DNA from: UBA8514 sp034933685 | GTDB taxonomy: Bacteria > Bacillota > Clostridia > Lachnospirales > Anaerotignaceae | NCBI GenBank assembly: GCA_034933685.1 | Contig: JAYFNB010000005.1 | Location: 62,001-126,000 of the forward strand | DNA: 64,000 nt | Direction of reading: 5' to 3' | Shown: positions 1-7,877 of the stretch, piece after piece | How the letters are laid out: each line of letters begins with the position of its first letter | Position numbering within the stretch: position 1 is the stretch's first letter | Notes under the pieces: model-generated | Seen by the model: only the letters and a program-made list of their open reading frames with translations | Told to the model about the DNA's origin: nothing | Databases searched by the model: none | Made by a program: the position numbers and the translations under genes

Positions 1-1947
1 CTTCATTATGCTTTCACGAAGGTTTTCACCAAAAAGTACACGTCTGCGCTCGCCGTATATAATTTCTCTTTGGTCATTCATTACTTGGTCATAGTCCAGC
101 AAATGCTTACGTACAGAGAAGTTATTCCCCTCTACCTTTTTCTGTGCATTTTCAATTGCACGGCCAAGCATTGCATGTTCAATAGGGTCGTCCTCTTCAA
201 GACCTAATGTGTCAACAATCTTCATTGTTTTTTCAGAGCCGAAAAGACGCATTAAATCGTCCTCAAGAGAAATATAGAAACGAGATTCACCAGGGTCTCC
301 CTGTCTGCCGGCACGTCCACGAAGCTGATTGTCAATACGACGTGACTCATGTCGCTCAGTACCAATAATTTTAAGCCCTCCAACTTCCTTTACGCCATCA
401 CCGAGCTTAATGTCAGTACCACGTCCTGCCATATTGGTGGCAATGGTAACGGCATTCATCTGCCCTGCAAGAGAAACAATTTCAGCCTCTTTTTCGTGAT
501 ATTTAGCATTAAGCACCTGATGCGGTATGCCTTCTTTTTTAAGCAAATGGCTTAATTCCTCAGATTTATCTATTGTAACTGTACCCACAAGCACTGGCTG
601 TCCTTTTTCGTGTGCAGCCACAATTTCTTTAACAACCGCACGGAATTTAGCTGCTTCACTTCGGAAAACAATGTCGTTTTTATCTATACGCGCAATAGGA
701 ACATTTGTAGGAATAACAACAACGTCCATGTTGTAAATATTTCTAAACTCGCCTTCTTCTGTTTGCGCTGTACCTGTCATACCCGACTTTTTAGTATATT
801 TGTTAAAGAAATTCTGGAAAGTAATTGTAGCAAGGGTTTTACTTTCACGGTTAACCTTAACTTTTTCCTTTGCCTCAATAGCTTGGTGAAGTCCGTCAGA
901 ATACCTTCTTCCTGGCATAAGACGACCTGTAAACTCATCTACAATCATTACTTCTTCTTCCTGCACAACATAATCTTTGTCCCTAAACATCTGGTAATTT
1001 GCTTTAAGGGCATTATTTATATGGTGCAGAAGTTCCATATTATCAGGGTCTGAAAGGTTTTCAATGGAAAAGAATTTTTCTGCCCTGTCAACGCCTTCTT
1101 GGGTAAGGGTAACTGTTTTAGCCTTTTCGTCCACAACAAAATCGCCCTCTTCTTGAAGTTCTTCCTTCATAAGCGGATTAAGCGCTTCTTCTTCGTTAAG
1201 AATACGTCCTTTTTTAAGGGCTTTTACAAAAGAATCTGCCACTTCATAAAGGTGTGTGCTTTTCGAGCCGCTTCCTGAAATAATAAGCGGTGTTCTTGCT
1301 TCGTCAATAAGAACCGAGTCCACCTCGTCAATTATGGCATAATGAAGTCCACGCTGAACCATGTTTTCTTTTCTTACAACCATGTTGTCACGAAGGTAAT
1401 CAAACCCAAGTTCATTATTTGTAGCATAGGTAATATCGCTGTTGTAAGCTTCTCGTCTTTCCTCATTATCCATGCCGTTAAGCACAACGCCAACTGTAAG
1501 TCCAAGGAATGCAAAAATCTGTCCCATCCACTCAGAGTCACGGTTTGCAAGGTAATCATTAACAGTAACAACATGCACACCTTCACCTGAAAGTGCATTT
1601 AGATATGCAGGCAAAGTACCAACAAGGGTTTTACCTTCACCAGTTTTCATTTCTGAAATACGTCCTTGGTGCAAAACAATACCACCAATCATCTGTGTAT
1701 CAAAGTGACGCATTCCCATAACTCTTTTGGAAGCTTCTCTAACCAAAGCATATGCCTCCGGAAGTAAGTCGTCCAATGTTTCTCCGTTTTTGTATCTTTC
1801 CTTAAATTCTTCTGTTTTTCCTTTAAGCTCGTCATCAGTTAAAGGTTCAAAGGTCGGCTCAAGGTCGTTAATTTTTGCAACAATTGGTTTTATTTTTTTA
1901 ATTTCCTTTTCGCTGTAGTTGCCAAAAATCTTTTCCAACAAACTCAT
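1..1947 (-). CDS. secA: Protein translocase ATPase SecA (3' end cut by window edge)
   Basis: SecA is the cytosolic ATPase that drives preproteins through the SecYEG channel. The 649 N-terminal residues visible here begin MSLLEKIFG and carry the Walker A loop GEGKT (about residues 103-107), the DEVDSxLIDEARTPL DEAD-type motif, the preprotein-crosslinking region with FTGRLMPGRRYSDGLHQA, the MTGTA motif, and the second helicase domain with TNMAGRGTDIKL and QLRGRAGRQGD. The C-terminal helical domain and any zinc tail lie beyond base 1. The ATG at 1945-1947 has GAGGTG seven bases upstream. The reading frame is intact and no frameshift is seen. It is read away from the Tyr/Gly lipoprotein gene, whose terminator separates the two. 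Confidence 0.98.
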   Translation of the reverse strand, partial: MSLLEKIFGNYSEKEIKKIKPIVAKINDLEPTFEPLTDDELKGKTEEFKERYKNGETLDDLLPEAYALVREASKRVMGMRHFDTQMIGGIVLHQGRISEMKTGEGKTLVGTLPAYLNALSGEGVHVVTVNDYLANRDSEWMGQIFAFLGLTVGVVLNGMDNEERREAYNSDITYATNNELGFDYLRDNMVVRKENMVQRGLHYAIIDEVDSVLIDEARTPLIISGSGSKSTHLYEVADSFVKALKKGRILNEEEALNPLMKEELQEEGDFVVDEKAKTVTLTQEGVDRAEKFFSIENLSDPDNMELLHHINNALKANYQMFRDKDYVVQEEEVMIVDEFTGRLMPGRRYSDGLHQAIEAKEKVKVNRESKTLATITFQNFFNKYTKKSGMTGTAQTEEGEFRNIYNMDVVVIPTNVPIARIDKNDIVFRSEAAKFRAVVKEIVAAHEKGQPVLVGTVTIDKSEELSHLLKKEGIPHQVLNAKYHEKEAEIVSLAGQMNAVTIATNMAGRGTDIKLGDGVKEVGGLKIIGTERHESRRIDNQLRGRAGRQGDPGESRFYISLEDDLMRLFGSEKTMKIVDTLGLEEDDPIEHAMLGRAIENAQKKVEGNNFSVRKHLLDYDQVMNDQREIIYGERRRVLFGENLRESIMK

Positions 1948-2184
1948 ATTTAATTTCACCTCAAAATTTTATTTTCACCAACCAAAGTATAAAGTCGGTC
2001 TCTATCCATATGCTTAATATACGTATTCGTCCATCGTTTAGTTTAACAGATAACGCCCTACGCCGCAATAAAAATAAGCAATTGTTCAAAAAAATGTTAC
2101 ATATAAAAGTGTTTTTTCACAAAATTGTGCTAATTATGTATTTTTAGTTTTTTAAATAATTTTAAACCTTATTTATTAATAAAA

Positions 2185-2214
2185 GCAGAGTGCAAATATT
2201 AATCTGCACTCTGC
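2185..2214. terminator. Bidirectional-looking intrinsic terminator after the lipoprotein gene
   Basis: A perfect 10-bp stem (GCAGAGTGCA with TGCACTCTGC) has a 10-nt loop. It is followed by TTTTT on the plus strand and by a TTTTATTAAT tract on the minus strand. It lies 24 bases past the stop of the minus-strand lipoprotein gene. The rest of the 290-bp gap (1948-2184) is AT-rich and must hold the secA promoter; I could not pick one convincing hexamer pair there. Confidence 0.8.
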
Positions 2215-2237
2215 TTTTTCCATTATTCTCTTAGAAA

Positions 2238-2591
2238 TCAATCTCCATACAATGTGCTGTACATTCTACCGTCAGTTGTTCCTAAGTTATTTTGTATAAC
2301 ACCCTGACGATAACTATTGTTCATGTAGGTGCTATACCCTGAATCGTCACCATACATTGTTCCGCTTAAACCACCGTTATAGCCTGTTCCATAGGCACTG
2401 TAATCGTAATTACCCGTAGTGTTATTATAGTAGCCGTCGGTTATGCCATAGTAATCACCTGTGTAATATCCATCGTAGTACCCATTGCCGTCAATGGCAC
2501 GTCCAAGGTTTGTGCCTGTTTTAGCCGCACAACCAACGAATGTTGCCCCAAAGGCGGCTAGTGCAATTAATGCAATAAATCTTGTTTTCAT
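2238..2591 (-). CDS. Small Tyr/Gly-rich lipoprotein of unknown function
   Basis: The 117-residue product starts with a clear lipoprotein signal: MKTR, a hydrophobic stretch, then the lipobox FVGC with Cys21 as the predicted lipidation site. The mature part is low complexity, rich in Tyr (18 in the whole protein), Gly, Asn, Asp and Thr, with repeated GYY/DYY units between about residues 37 and 75 and only a handful of charged residues. I do not recognise a domain. By inference it is anchored on the outer face of the cytoplasmic membrane. The ATG has a good GGAGG site. It is flanked by secA downstream and divergent malQ upstream, which gives no functional clue. Confidence 0.85.
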   Translation of the reverse strand: MKTRFIALIALAAFGATFVGCAAKTGTNLGRAIDGNGYYDGYYTGDYYGITDGYYNNTTGNYDYSAYGTGYNGGLSGTMYGDDSGYSTYMNNSYRQGVIQNNLGTTDGRMYSTLYGD

Positions 2592-2643
2592 AAGTTTCCT
2601 CCCTCATATACAAAGTTTCGCAAAAAAATTATAAAAACTTTTC

Positions 2644-2672
2644 TTGTGTTGCCTTCCTATTTTCTGTAGAAT
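2644..2672 (+). promoter_or_regulatory. Candidate sigma-A promoter for malQ
   Basis: TTGTGT at 2644-2649 and TAGAAT at 2667-2672 are separated by exactly 17 bases and lie about 60 bases upstream of the malQ ATG. The match to consensus is moderate. Confidence 0.45.
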
Positions 2673-2734
2673 TAAAACTAAAATACTGTGCTTACACTGG
2701 TACATTATGAATTTTTTCTTTGAGGAGGAAAATT

Positions 2735-4303
2735 ATGTTTAAAAATAGAAAAAGTGGAATTTTGCTTCATCCAACAAGCCTGCCATCTCCTTATGGAATT
2801 GGAGATTTGGGTAAAGGTGCAATGGATTTCATAGATTTTTTGCATTCAGCGAACCAAAAATTATGGCAAATATTGCCATTAGGCCCAACCAGCTTTGGCG
2901 ATTCACCTTATCAAAGCTTTTCTGCCTTTGCAGGTAATTTTTATTTATTAAGCCCAGATATTTTTGTTGCAGATGGACTTCTTTTTAAAGAAGATGTTGA
3001 AAATGTACCACAGTTTTCAACCATAAAGGTTGAATATGAGAAAGTTATTAACTACAAAACCAAGCTTTATAAACAAGCATTTGATAACTTTAAGTATAGT
3101 AAAGAGTTTAAAAATTTTTGCACTGAAAACTCCTTTTGGATTGAAGACTACAGCCTGTTTTCAGCCCTTAAGGATTATTACATAGAAAAACGCCGTCTTG
3201 AATATGAAAGTGAAGAATTTAAATCTTTTTGCATGGAAACTAAAGATATTCTGTCCGAAAATCTTCAAAAAGATTACTACTACGGCGGTGTGTGGAGTAC
3301 ATGGGATAAAGATTTGGTTTTACGCATCCCTTCCGCAATTAAGACAATGAAAACTAAGCTTTCAAAATCAATAGAATATTATAAATTTCTACAATTCAAA
3401 TTCTTTGAACAATGGAATAGCCTAAAATCTTATGCCAATAAAAACCAAATTGAAATAATAGGTGACATTCCTATTTTTGTTGCCTATGACAGTTCCGATG
3501 TGTGGGCAAACCAAAAGCTTTTTGCTCTTGATGATAAGGGATTTCCTACAGATGTAGCAGGTGTTCCGCCTGATTATTTCAGCCAAACCGGTCAGCTTTG
3601 GGGCAATCCTATTTATAATTGGGATGAACACAAAAAAGATGGCTATGATTGGTGGATAAAACGTATAAAAAGCCTGCTTTCAACATCAGATATAATACGC
3701 ATAGACCATTTCCGTGGCTTTGAAAGCTTTTATGCAATTCCATTCGGAAGTAAAGATGCAACTTTTGGCAAATGGATAAAAGGCCCTGGCAAAAAGCTTT
3801 TTGATATAATAAAAAAAGAAATTGGAACACTTCCAATAATAGCCGAGGATTTGGGTATAATAACACCTAAGGTAACAAAACTGCGTGAAAGCCTAAATCT
3901 TCCTGGAATGAAAATATTACAGTTTGCCTTTGACAACAGTGAAAATAACGCATATCTTCCTCATAATTTTGAAAAGAATTGCATAGTATACACAGGCACT
4001 CACGATAATGGCACAACAATCGGCTGGTATAAATCGGCCCCAGAGGAATGCAAAGATTATTTCCGCCGTTATATGAACACCGATGGCAGCTCTCCTGAAT
4101 GGGATTTAATTCGCCTTGCCCAAGCCTCCTGCGCAAATACTGCAATATATCCATTGCAGGATGTACTAAGCCTTGACGAAACTGCCCGAATGAATACACC
4201 AGGTGTTAAAGAGGATAATTGGCAATGGAGATATACAGCTTCAATGCTAAGTGATGAATATGCCCAAAGACTTTGCTATCTTTCTAAACTTTTTAGAAGG
4301 TGA
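2735..4303 (+). CDS. malQ: 4-alpha-glucanotransferase (amylomaltase, GH77)
   Basis: This enzyme moves alpha-1,4-glucan segments between maltodextrins in the cytoplasm. The 522-residue protein opens with the family signature RKSGILLHPTSLPSPYGIGDLG. It keeps the catalytic Asp in IIRIDHFRGF, the acid/base Glu in IAEDLG, and the third carboxylate in TGTHDNGTT; the length is normal for bacterial GH77. I chose the ATG at 2735 because TGAGGAGG sits seven bases upstream; an in-frame TTG at 2720 lies on the upstream side of that site. The next gene starts five bases after the stop. No other glycogen or maltose genes are in view, although pgcA is about 16 kb away. Confidence 0.96.
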   Translation: MFKNRKSGILLHPTSLPSPYGIGDLGKGAMDFIDFLHSANQKLWQILPLGPTSFGDSPYQSFSAFAGNFYLLSPDIFVADGLLFKEDVENVPQFSTIKVEYEKVINYKTKLYKQAFDNFKYSKEFKNFCTENSFWIEDYSLFSALKDYYIEKRRLEYESEEFKSFCMETKDILSENLQKDYYYGGVWSTWDKDLVLRIPSAIKTMKTKLSKSIEYYKFLQFKFFEQWNSLKSYANKNQIEIIGDIPIFVAYDSSDVWANQKLFALDDKGFPTDVAGVPPDYFSQTGQLWGNPIYNWDEHKKDGYDWWIKRIKSLLSTSDIIRIDHFRGFESFYAIPFGSKDATFGKWIKGPGKKLFDIIKKEIGTLPIIAEDLGIITPKVTKLRESLNLPGMKILQFAFDNSENNAYLPHNFEKNCIVYTGTHDNGTTIGWYKSAPEECKDYFRRYMNTDGSSPEWDLIRLAQASCANTAIYPLQDVLSLDETARMNTPGVKEDNWQWRYTASMLSDEYAQRLCYLSKLFRR

Positions 4304-4307
4304 AAAT

Positions 4308-4901
4308 TTGTTAAAAAGACTATTAGTAGTTTTAATTTTTGCACTATATCCCATTCATATATTTATGGATTTCGCAGGCGGTTACGGCTGGGTAGACTAC
4401 ATAAAGTTTACCATAATCGCCTGTGCTTTTATAATATCCCTTTTGGGTCAAATAACCCTTGTAAAAATCGCCCTGCTCTTTACACTAATGTGCGATTATT
4501 TGCTGCTTTTTACTAATCATCGTTTTTTTGCTGTGTCTCTCTTTTGTGTGGTTCAGCTTATCTATTCCTATGCTTTCTCAACAAAAAAAAACAGAACAGC
4601 GGCATATTTTTATTTAATGCTTGCTGTACTGCCTTTTATATATTATTTTGCTTTTAAAGGACCTCTTGTTTGCGTTTTTTATGCCTTCATACTTCTTTCA
4701 AATTTGCTTAAAGCAATAAAAATTCGCAAATCACGACTTATTTTTGCATTCTCGCTTTTTGCACTCTGTGATCTTTGTGTAGCCACCTATAATCTTACAA
4801 ACAACGGCTTTTTCCAACCCTTAATATGGGTTTTTTATACTCCGTCACAACTTCTGCTCAGTCTTTCTTCTGCCAAAGAGTGGCAACCTGACAAAATATA
4901 A
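4308..4901 (+). CDS. Multi-pass membrane protein, possibly YhhN/TMEM86-like
   Basis: About 197 residues, almost entirely hydrophobic, with six to seven predicted membrane helices. Two acidic motifs in helices, CDYLLLF followed by NHRFF, and CDLCVATYNL, resemble the paired Asp motifs of the YhhN/TMEM86 (lysoplasmalogenase-like) family, but the match is from memory and weak. I place the start at the TTG at 4308: AGAAGGTG lies just upstream and this start is five bases past the malQ stop, so translation is probably coupled. The frame is also open upstream to an ATG at 4251 inside malQ. Its 3' end overlaps the convergent thioesterase gene by 44 bases. Confidence 0.7.
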   Translation: MLKRLLVVLIFALYPIHIFMDFAGGYGWVDYIKFTIIACAFIISLLGQITLVKIALLFTLMCDYLLLFTNHRFFAVSLFCVVQLIYSYAFSTKKNRTAAYFYLMLAVLPFIYYFAFKGPLVCVFYAFILLSNLLKAIKIRKSRLIFAFSLFALCDLCVATYNLTNNGFFQPLIWVFYTPSQLLLSLSSAKEWQPDKI

Positions 4902-5619
4902 CACTGGTGTCATTGGCATCTAAAAAGTAAGTTATTACCTCTTTTTCTTCGTCAATGTTCTTAACATATGTTTTTGCAGTAACCTCTGAATCCCTGTAAC
5001 ATTCCTTTCGGTAAACCACACCAATGTCATAGCTGTGGTAACTGTCATATATGTAATCGGGTACCATGTCCATTGCCCAAGCAATGTATTGGGTGTTATT
5101 GGTGTGCCTGTTGCTGTCGGTTTCACTTCTTCTTACAATCAACTGCACCTCTAAAACAAGATTTTCTTCTTCACCCTTTGGCAAATGATATTTTTCATTT
5201 TCAATTGCCGCCTCAAGTCCGCTGTAATAATCTTCCTCCATGCTTTTGGGTATTGCCGTAGGTCTTCGGCGATTTAAATCCATGTATATCCACCTTGAAG
5301 ACGCTTTCACAATGATGTTTCCTTTTTCATCAAGCATATGGTAGCTTCTTTCTGCCTGCATTCTTTTGCATGAGGACGACCATGTTTGCATAAGTACTTT
5401 TTCTCCATACTCTGGGAAACGGTGAATTTCTATGTGCCAGTTGGTTATTGCCCATCCCTTTTGTTCCTCGCCCAAATAGTGAAGGGTGTAGCCAAGGCTG
5501 TCACTGTGGCGAATTGCCAAATCCTGAAAAAGAACTGCAAGATTGTTTTGTGTAAGCAGAAGTCTTGTATCTGTACTGTAGTAGGATATTACCGCTGTTT
5601 CTTCATATTTCTTACTCAT
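4858..5619 (-). CDS. Acyl-ACP thioesterase (FatA/FatB-type, double hot-dog)
   Basis: A 253-residue thioesterase of the plant-type FAT family that releases free fatty acids from acyl carrier protein. The N-terminal hot-dog domain contains WAITNWHIEIHRFPEYGEKV and the C-terminal half has the characteristic N-x-H-x-x-N-x-x-Y-x-x-W pattern (DSNRHTNNTQYIAWAMD), where Asn and His are catalytic in the family. Length is normal for bacterial members. The last 44 bases overlap the convergent membrane-protein gene. The upstream cardiolipin synthase gene ends 16 bases before this start on the same strand, so the two may be cotranscribed, which would fit a shared role in membrane lipids. Confidence 0.93.
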   Translation of the reverse strand: MSKKYEETAVISYYSTDTRLLLTQNNLAVLFQDLAIRHSDSLGYTLHYLGEEQKGWAITNWHIEIHRFPEYGEKVLMQTWSSSCKRMQAERSYHMLDEKGNIIVKASSRWIYMDLNRRRPTAIPKSMEEDYYSGLEAAIENEKYHLPKGEEENLVLEVQLIVRRSETDSNRHTNNTQYIAWAMDMVPDYIYDSYHSYDIGVVYRKECYRDSEVTAKTYVKNIDEEKEVITYFLDANDTSVIFCQVATLWQKKD

Positions 5620-5635
5620 TTTTATTCTGTCCTTT

Positions 5636-7102
5636 CTAAATCATAGGCGAAATAAGCCTAGATATAGCCTCTTTAAACCTAAACAATTTGCCTCTTGAAT
5701 TGTACCATTCTCTTGTAATTTCAGTACATTCCTTTAGGTCATTATAAAAATCCGCCTCCAGCCTTTGAACAGTTTCTGGTTCATAAATAAAGGCATTTAC
5801 TTCAAAATTAAGGCTAAAACTTCTAATGTCCATATTAGCCGTGCCAACTGTGCCTGCAATGCCATCAATAAACAAGGTTTTGGAATGAATAAAACCTGTT
5901 TCATACTGATAGCATTTAACGCCCACATCTAAAAGTTCTCCCAAATAAGACATACTTGCCCAGTATACAAATGGGTGGTCTGGACGTCCTGGAATAATAA
6001 TTCTTACATCAATACCTGATAATGCTGCAACTTTCAGCGCATTAAGCACACCATCATCTGGTGCAAAATATGGAGTTTCAATAAGCACGGTCTTTTCAGC
6101 CTCATTTATCATTTTGAAATAGCTGTTTTTAACATTTCTCCATTGAGTGTCCGGCCCACTGCAAACAATTTGTGCAGGGAGATAGCCTGTATTTTTCTTA
6201 GGCGGAAAGTAGCAGTCGTTAATAAATAATTTTCTTTGGGATGCATAATTCCAATCCATAAAAAACCTTAATTGAAGTTGATCAACAACATCTCCTTCAA
6301 ACCTAACATGGGTATCCCTCCAAAAACCAAAACGCTTAACCTTTCCTAAATATTCGTCACCAATGTTAAAGCCTCCAACGTAGCCAATTTTTCCATCTAT
6401 AACCACTATCTTGCGATGGTTTTGACAATTTAAATTTAAAAACCTTGGCGCAACAAAAGGTATTGCCTGTCCGCCCATTTTTCTTAACTTTTCGTAGAAA
6501 TTTTTTGCTAAAAATAAATTCCCCATATAGTCATAGAGAACACGCACCTCAACACCTTCTGAAGCTTTCTTTGTTAATTCTTCAACAATTTGCTTTCCCA
6601 AATCATCGTCACGCAAAATGTAATATTCCAAATGTATAAATTTACTTGCACTTCTTATGTCATTTATAAGTGATTGAAATTTTTTGTCTCCGTCAATAAA
6701 ATGCTGCATTTTGTTGTTGTAAGTAAGCCAACTTCCGCTGTTTATGTTAAGCATGGCAAAGTCCTTAAGATATTTATACTCTTCACCAAGGGCAATTCCA
6801 TCGTAGCTGAAGCATTGTTTTTCAACCTCCTGCCTAAGGTTTTCATTATTGTTAACATATCCGAAAAGAATATCATAGTCATTTTTAGTTTTGTCCGCAA
6901 ACCTTTTTTGCTTTGCAGAATTTCGCCCAATAATTAAATATAAAATAAATCCAAAGGTAGGTATAAAAAACAGAACAAAAAGCCACGCCCATGTACTTGC
7001 TGGATTTCTGCGTTCATAAAAAACAACAATTGCTGCCAAAACAACATTTATCATAAGTACTAAAGCAACTACATTATAAAGTATATCCCCAATGGTAGTC
7101 AT
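5636..7102 (-). CDS. cls: Cardiolipin synthase (phospholipase D superfamily)
   Basis: Joins two phosphatidylglycerols to cardiolipin at the cytoplasmic membrane. The 488-residue protein has two N-terminal membrane helices (about residues 8-28 and 38-58), then two HKD motifs: NHRKIVVIDG with His229 and HSKTLFIDG with His406, each followed by a GG/GT-N motif (GGFNIGDEY, GTANMDIRS). Length and order are typical of bacterial Cls. The ATG is preceded by AAGGAGGCTT. The thioesterase gene follows after 16 bases. Confidence 0.96.
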   Translation of the reverse strand: MTTIGDILYNVVALVLMINVVLAAIVVFYERRNPASTWAWLFVLFFIPTFGFILYLIIGRNSAKQKRFADKTKNDYDILFGYVNNNENLRQEVEKQCFSYDGIALGEEYKYLKDFAMLNINSGSWLTYNNKMQHFIDGDKKFQSLINDIRSASKFIHLEYYILRDDDLGKQIVEELTKKASEGVEVRVLYDYMGNLFLAKNFYEKLRKMGGQAIPFVAPRFLNLNCQNHRKIVVIDGKIGYVGGFNIGDEYLGKVKRFGFWRDTHVRFEGDVVDQLQLRFFMDWNYASQRKLFINDCYFPPKKNTGYLPAQIVCSGPDTQWRNVKNSYFKMINEAEKTVLIETPYFAPDDGVLNALKVAALSGIDVRIIIPGRPDHPFVYWASMSYLGELLDVGVKCYQYETGFIHSKTLFIDGIAGTVGTANMDIRSFSLNFEVNAFIYEPETVQRLEADFYNDLKECTEITREWYNSRGKLFRFKEAISRLISPMI

Positions 7103-7243
7103 AATAAGCCTCCTTCCGTAATTATTGTTTATATTATACCACTTTTATAAATAATGCGTAAAAAAATTACAAATTACTATGCCGTTTTGAAAAATATTCA
7201 CTTCCTTTGAAATTTTTCTATTCCCTAAATGCAAATTACATGA

Positions 7244-7312
7244 TAGAATGGTACACAGAATGTTAAGTATGTTGGGCTTGTTTAGTCGCCCAATGAGCTT
7301 AGTTACACTAAG
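7244..7312 (+). promoter_or_regulatory. Extended -10 promoter and short structured leader of the 150-residue protein gene
   Basis: TGATAGAAT (TGn plus TAGAAT at 7244-7249) is a plausible extended -10, with no good -35. The roughly 70-nt leader then holds two short hairpins: TTGGGC/GCCCAA (7272-7277 with 7288-7293) and CTTAG/CTAAG (7298-7302 with 7308-7312). The second overlaps the first bases of the AAGGAGG ribosome site and could affect translation. Confidence 0.35.
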
Positions 7313-7324
7313 GAGGAAATACAA

Positions 7325-7777
7325 ATGCAATTCGGAGACATTCTTATTATTGTAGCTGTTATTGTTGCGGCGGCTTTAGGTATTATGTTTTACTTTGGCA
7401 GGAAGAATTATGCCAAAAATCTTGAGGCACAATCCTTTATTAACCAGTATAAAATGGTTACACCAATTCTGGTTATAGACAAAAGGTATGAAAGACCAAC
7501 TGCCGATAATTTGCCAAAAAACATTTACGAAAAGCTTCCAAAATCAGCTCGTATTCGCAAAATGCCTATTGTTAAAGCAAAGGTTGGCCCACAAATCACA
7601 ACCCTTATGTGCGACAAAAGCATTTACGACAACCTTGCTGTTAAAAAAACTGTTAAGGTAGAGCTTGCAGGCATTTACATTTCAAGCATTATTGGCCTTA
7701 ACCTTGAGGCAAAAAGAAACAAAACATGGCGTGAAAAGCTATCCATTTGGCTCTTAAAAAATGGACCAAAGAAGTAA
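7325..7777 (+). CDS. Conserved-looking membrane-anchored protein of unknown function
   Basis: A 150-residue protein with one N-terminal membrane helix (about residues 6-25, IIVAVIVAAALGIMFYF) followed by a basic, soluble, probably cytoplasmic part with KKTVKVELAGIYISSIIGLNL near the middle and a Lys-rich end. I do not recognise the family. It is a single-gene unit: divergent from cls, with its own terminator 14 bases downstream, and convergent with the dehydratase activase. AAGGAGG precedes the ATG at the right distance, so expression is likely. Confidence 0.8.
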   Translation: MQFGDILIIVAVIVAAALGIMFYFGRKNYAKNLEAQSFINQYKMVTPILVIDKRYERPTADNLPKNIYEKLPKSARIRKMPIVKAKVGPQITTLMCDKSIYDNLAVKKTVKVELAGIYISSIIGLNLEAKRNKTWREKLSIWLLKNGPKK

Positions 7778-7790
7778 AATTTCAAAGACC

Positions 7791-7821
7791 AAAGGCGGAA
7801 AATCCAAAATTTTCCGCCTTT
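7791..7821 (+). terminator. Intrinsic terminator
   Basis: A perfect 13-bp stem (AAAGGCGGAAAAT with ATTTTCCGCCTTT), 5-nt loop, followed by ATTTTTTA. It ends the 150-residue protein gene and, read the other way, faces the end of the dehydratase activase. Confidence 0.9.
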
Positions 7822-7877
7822 ATTTTTTACCTTTGATGATAAGAAAAACTAATTAACCGCAATCCTAGCCTCTTCAG

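Noticed and set aside
610..1053. 147-codon plus-strand frame inside secA
   Set aside because: Antisense to conserved SecA sequence, with no ribosome site and a composition typical of a shadow frame.
7272..7312. Riboswitch or T-box in the leader of the 150-residue protein gene
   Set aside because: Only two small hairpins and no T-box sequence or aptamer core; reported only as a minor leader structure.
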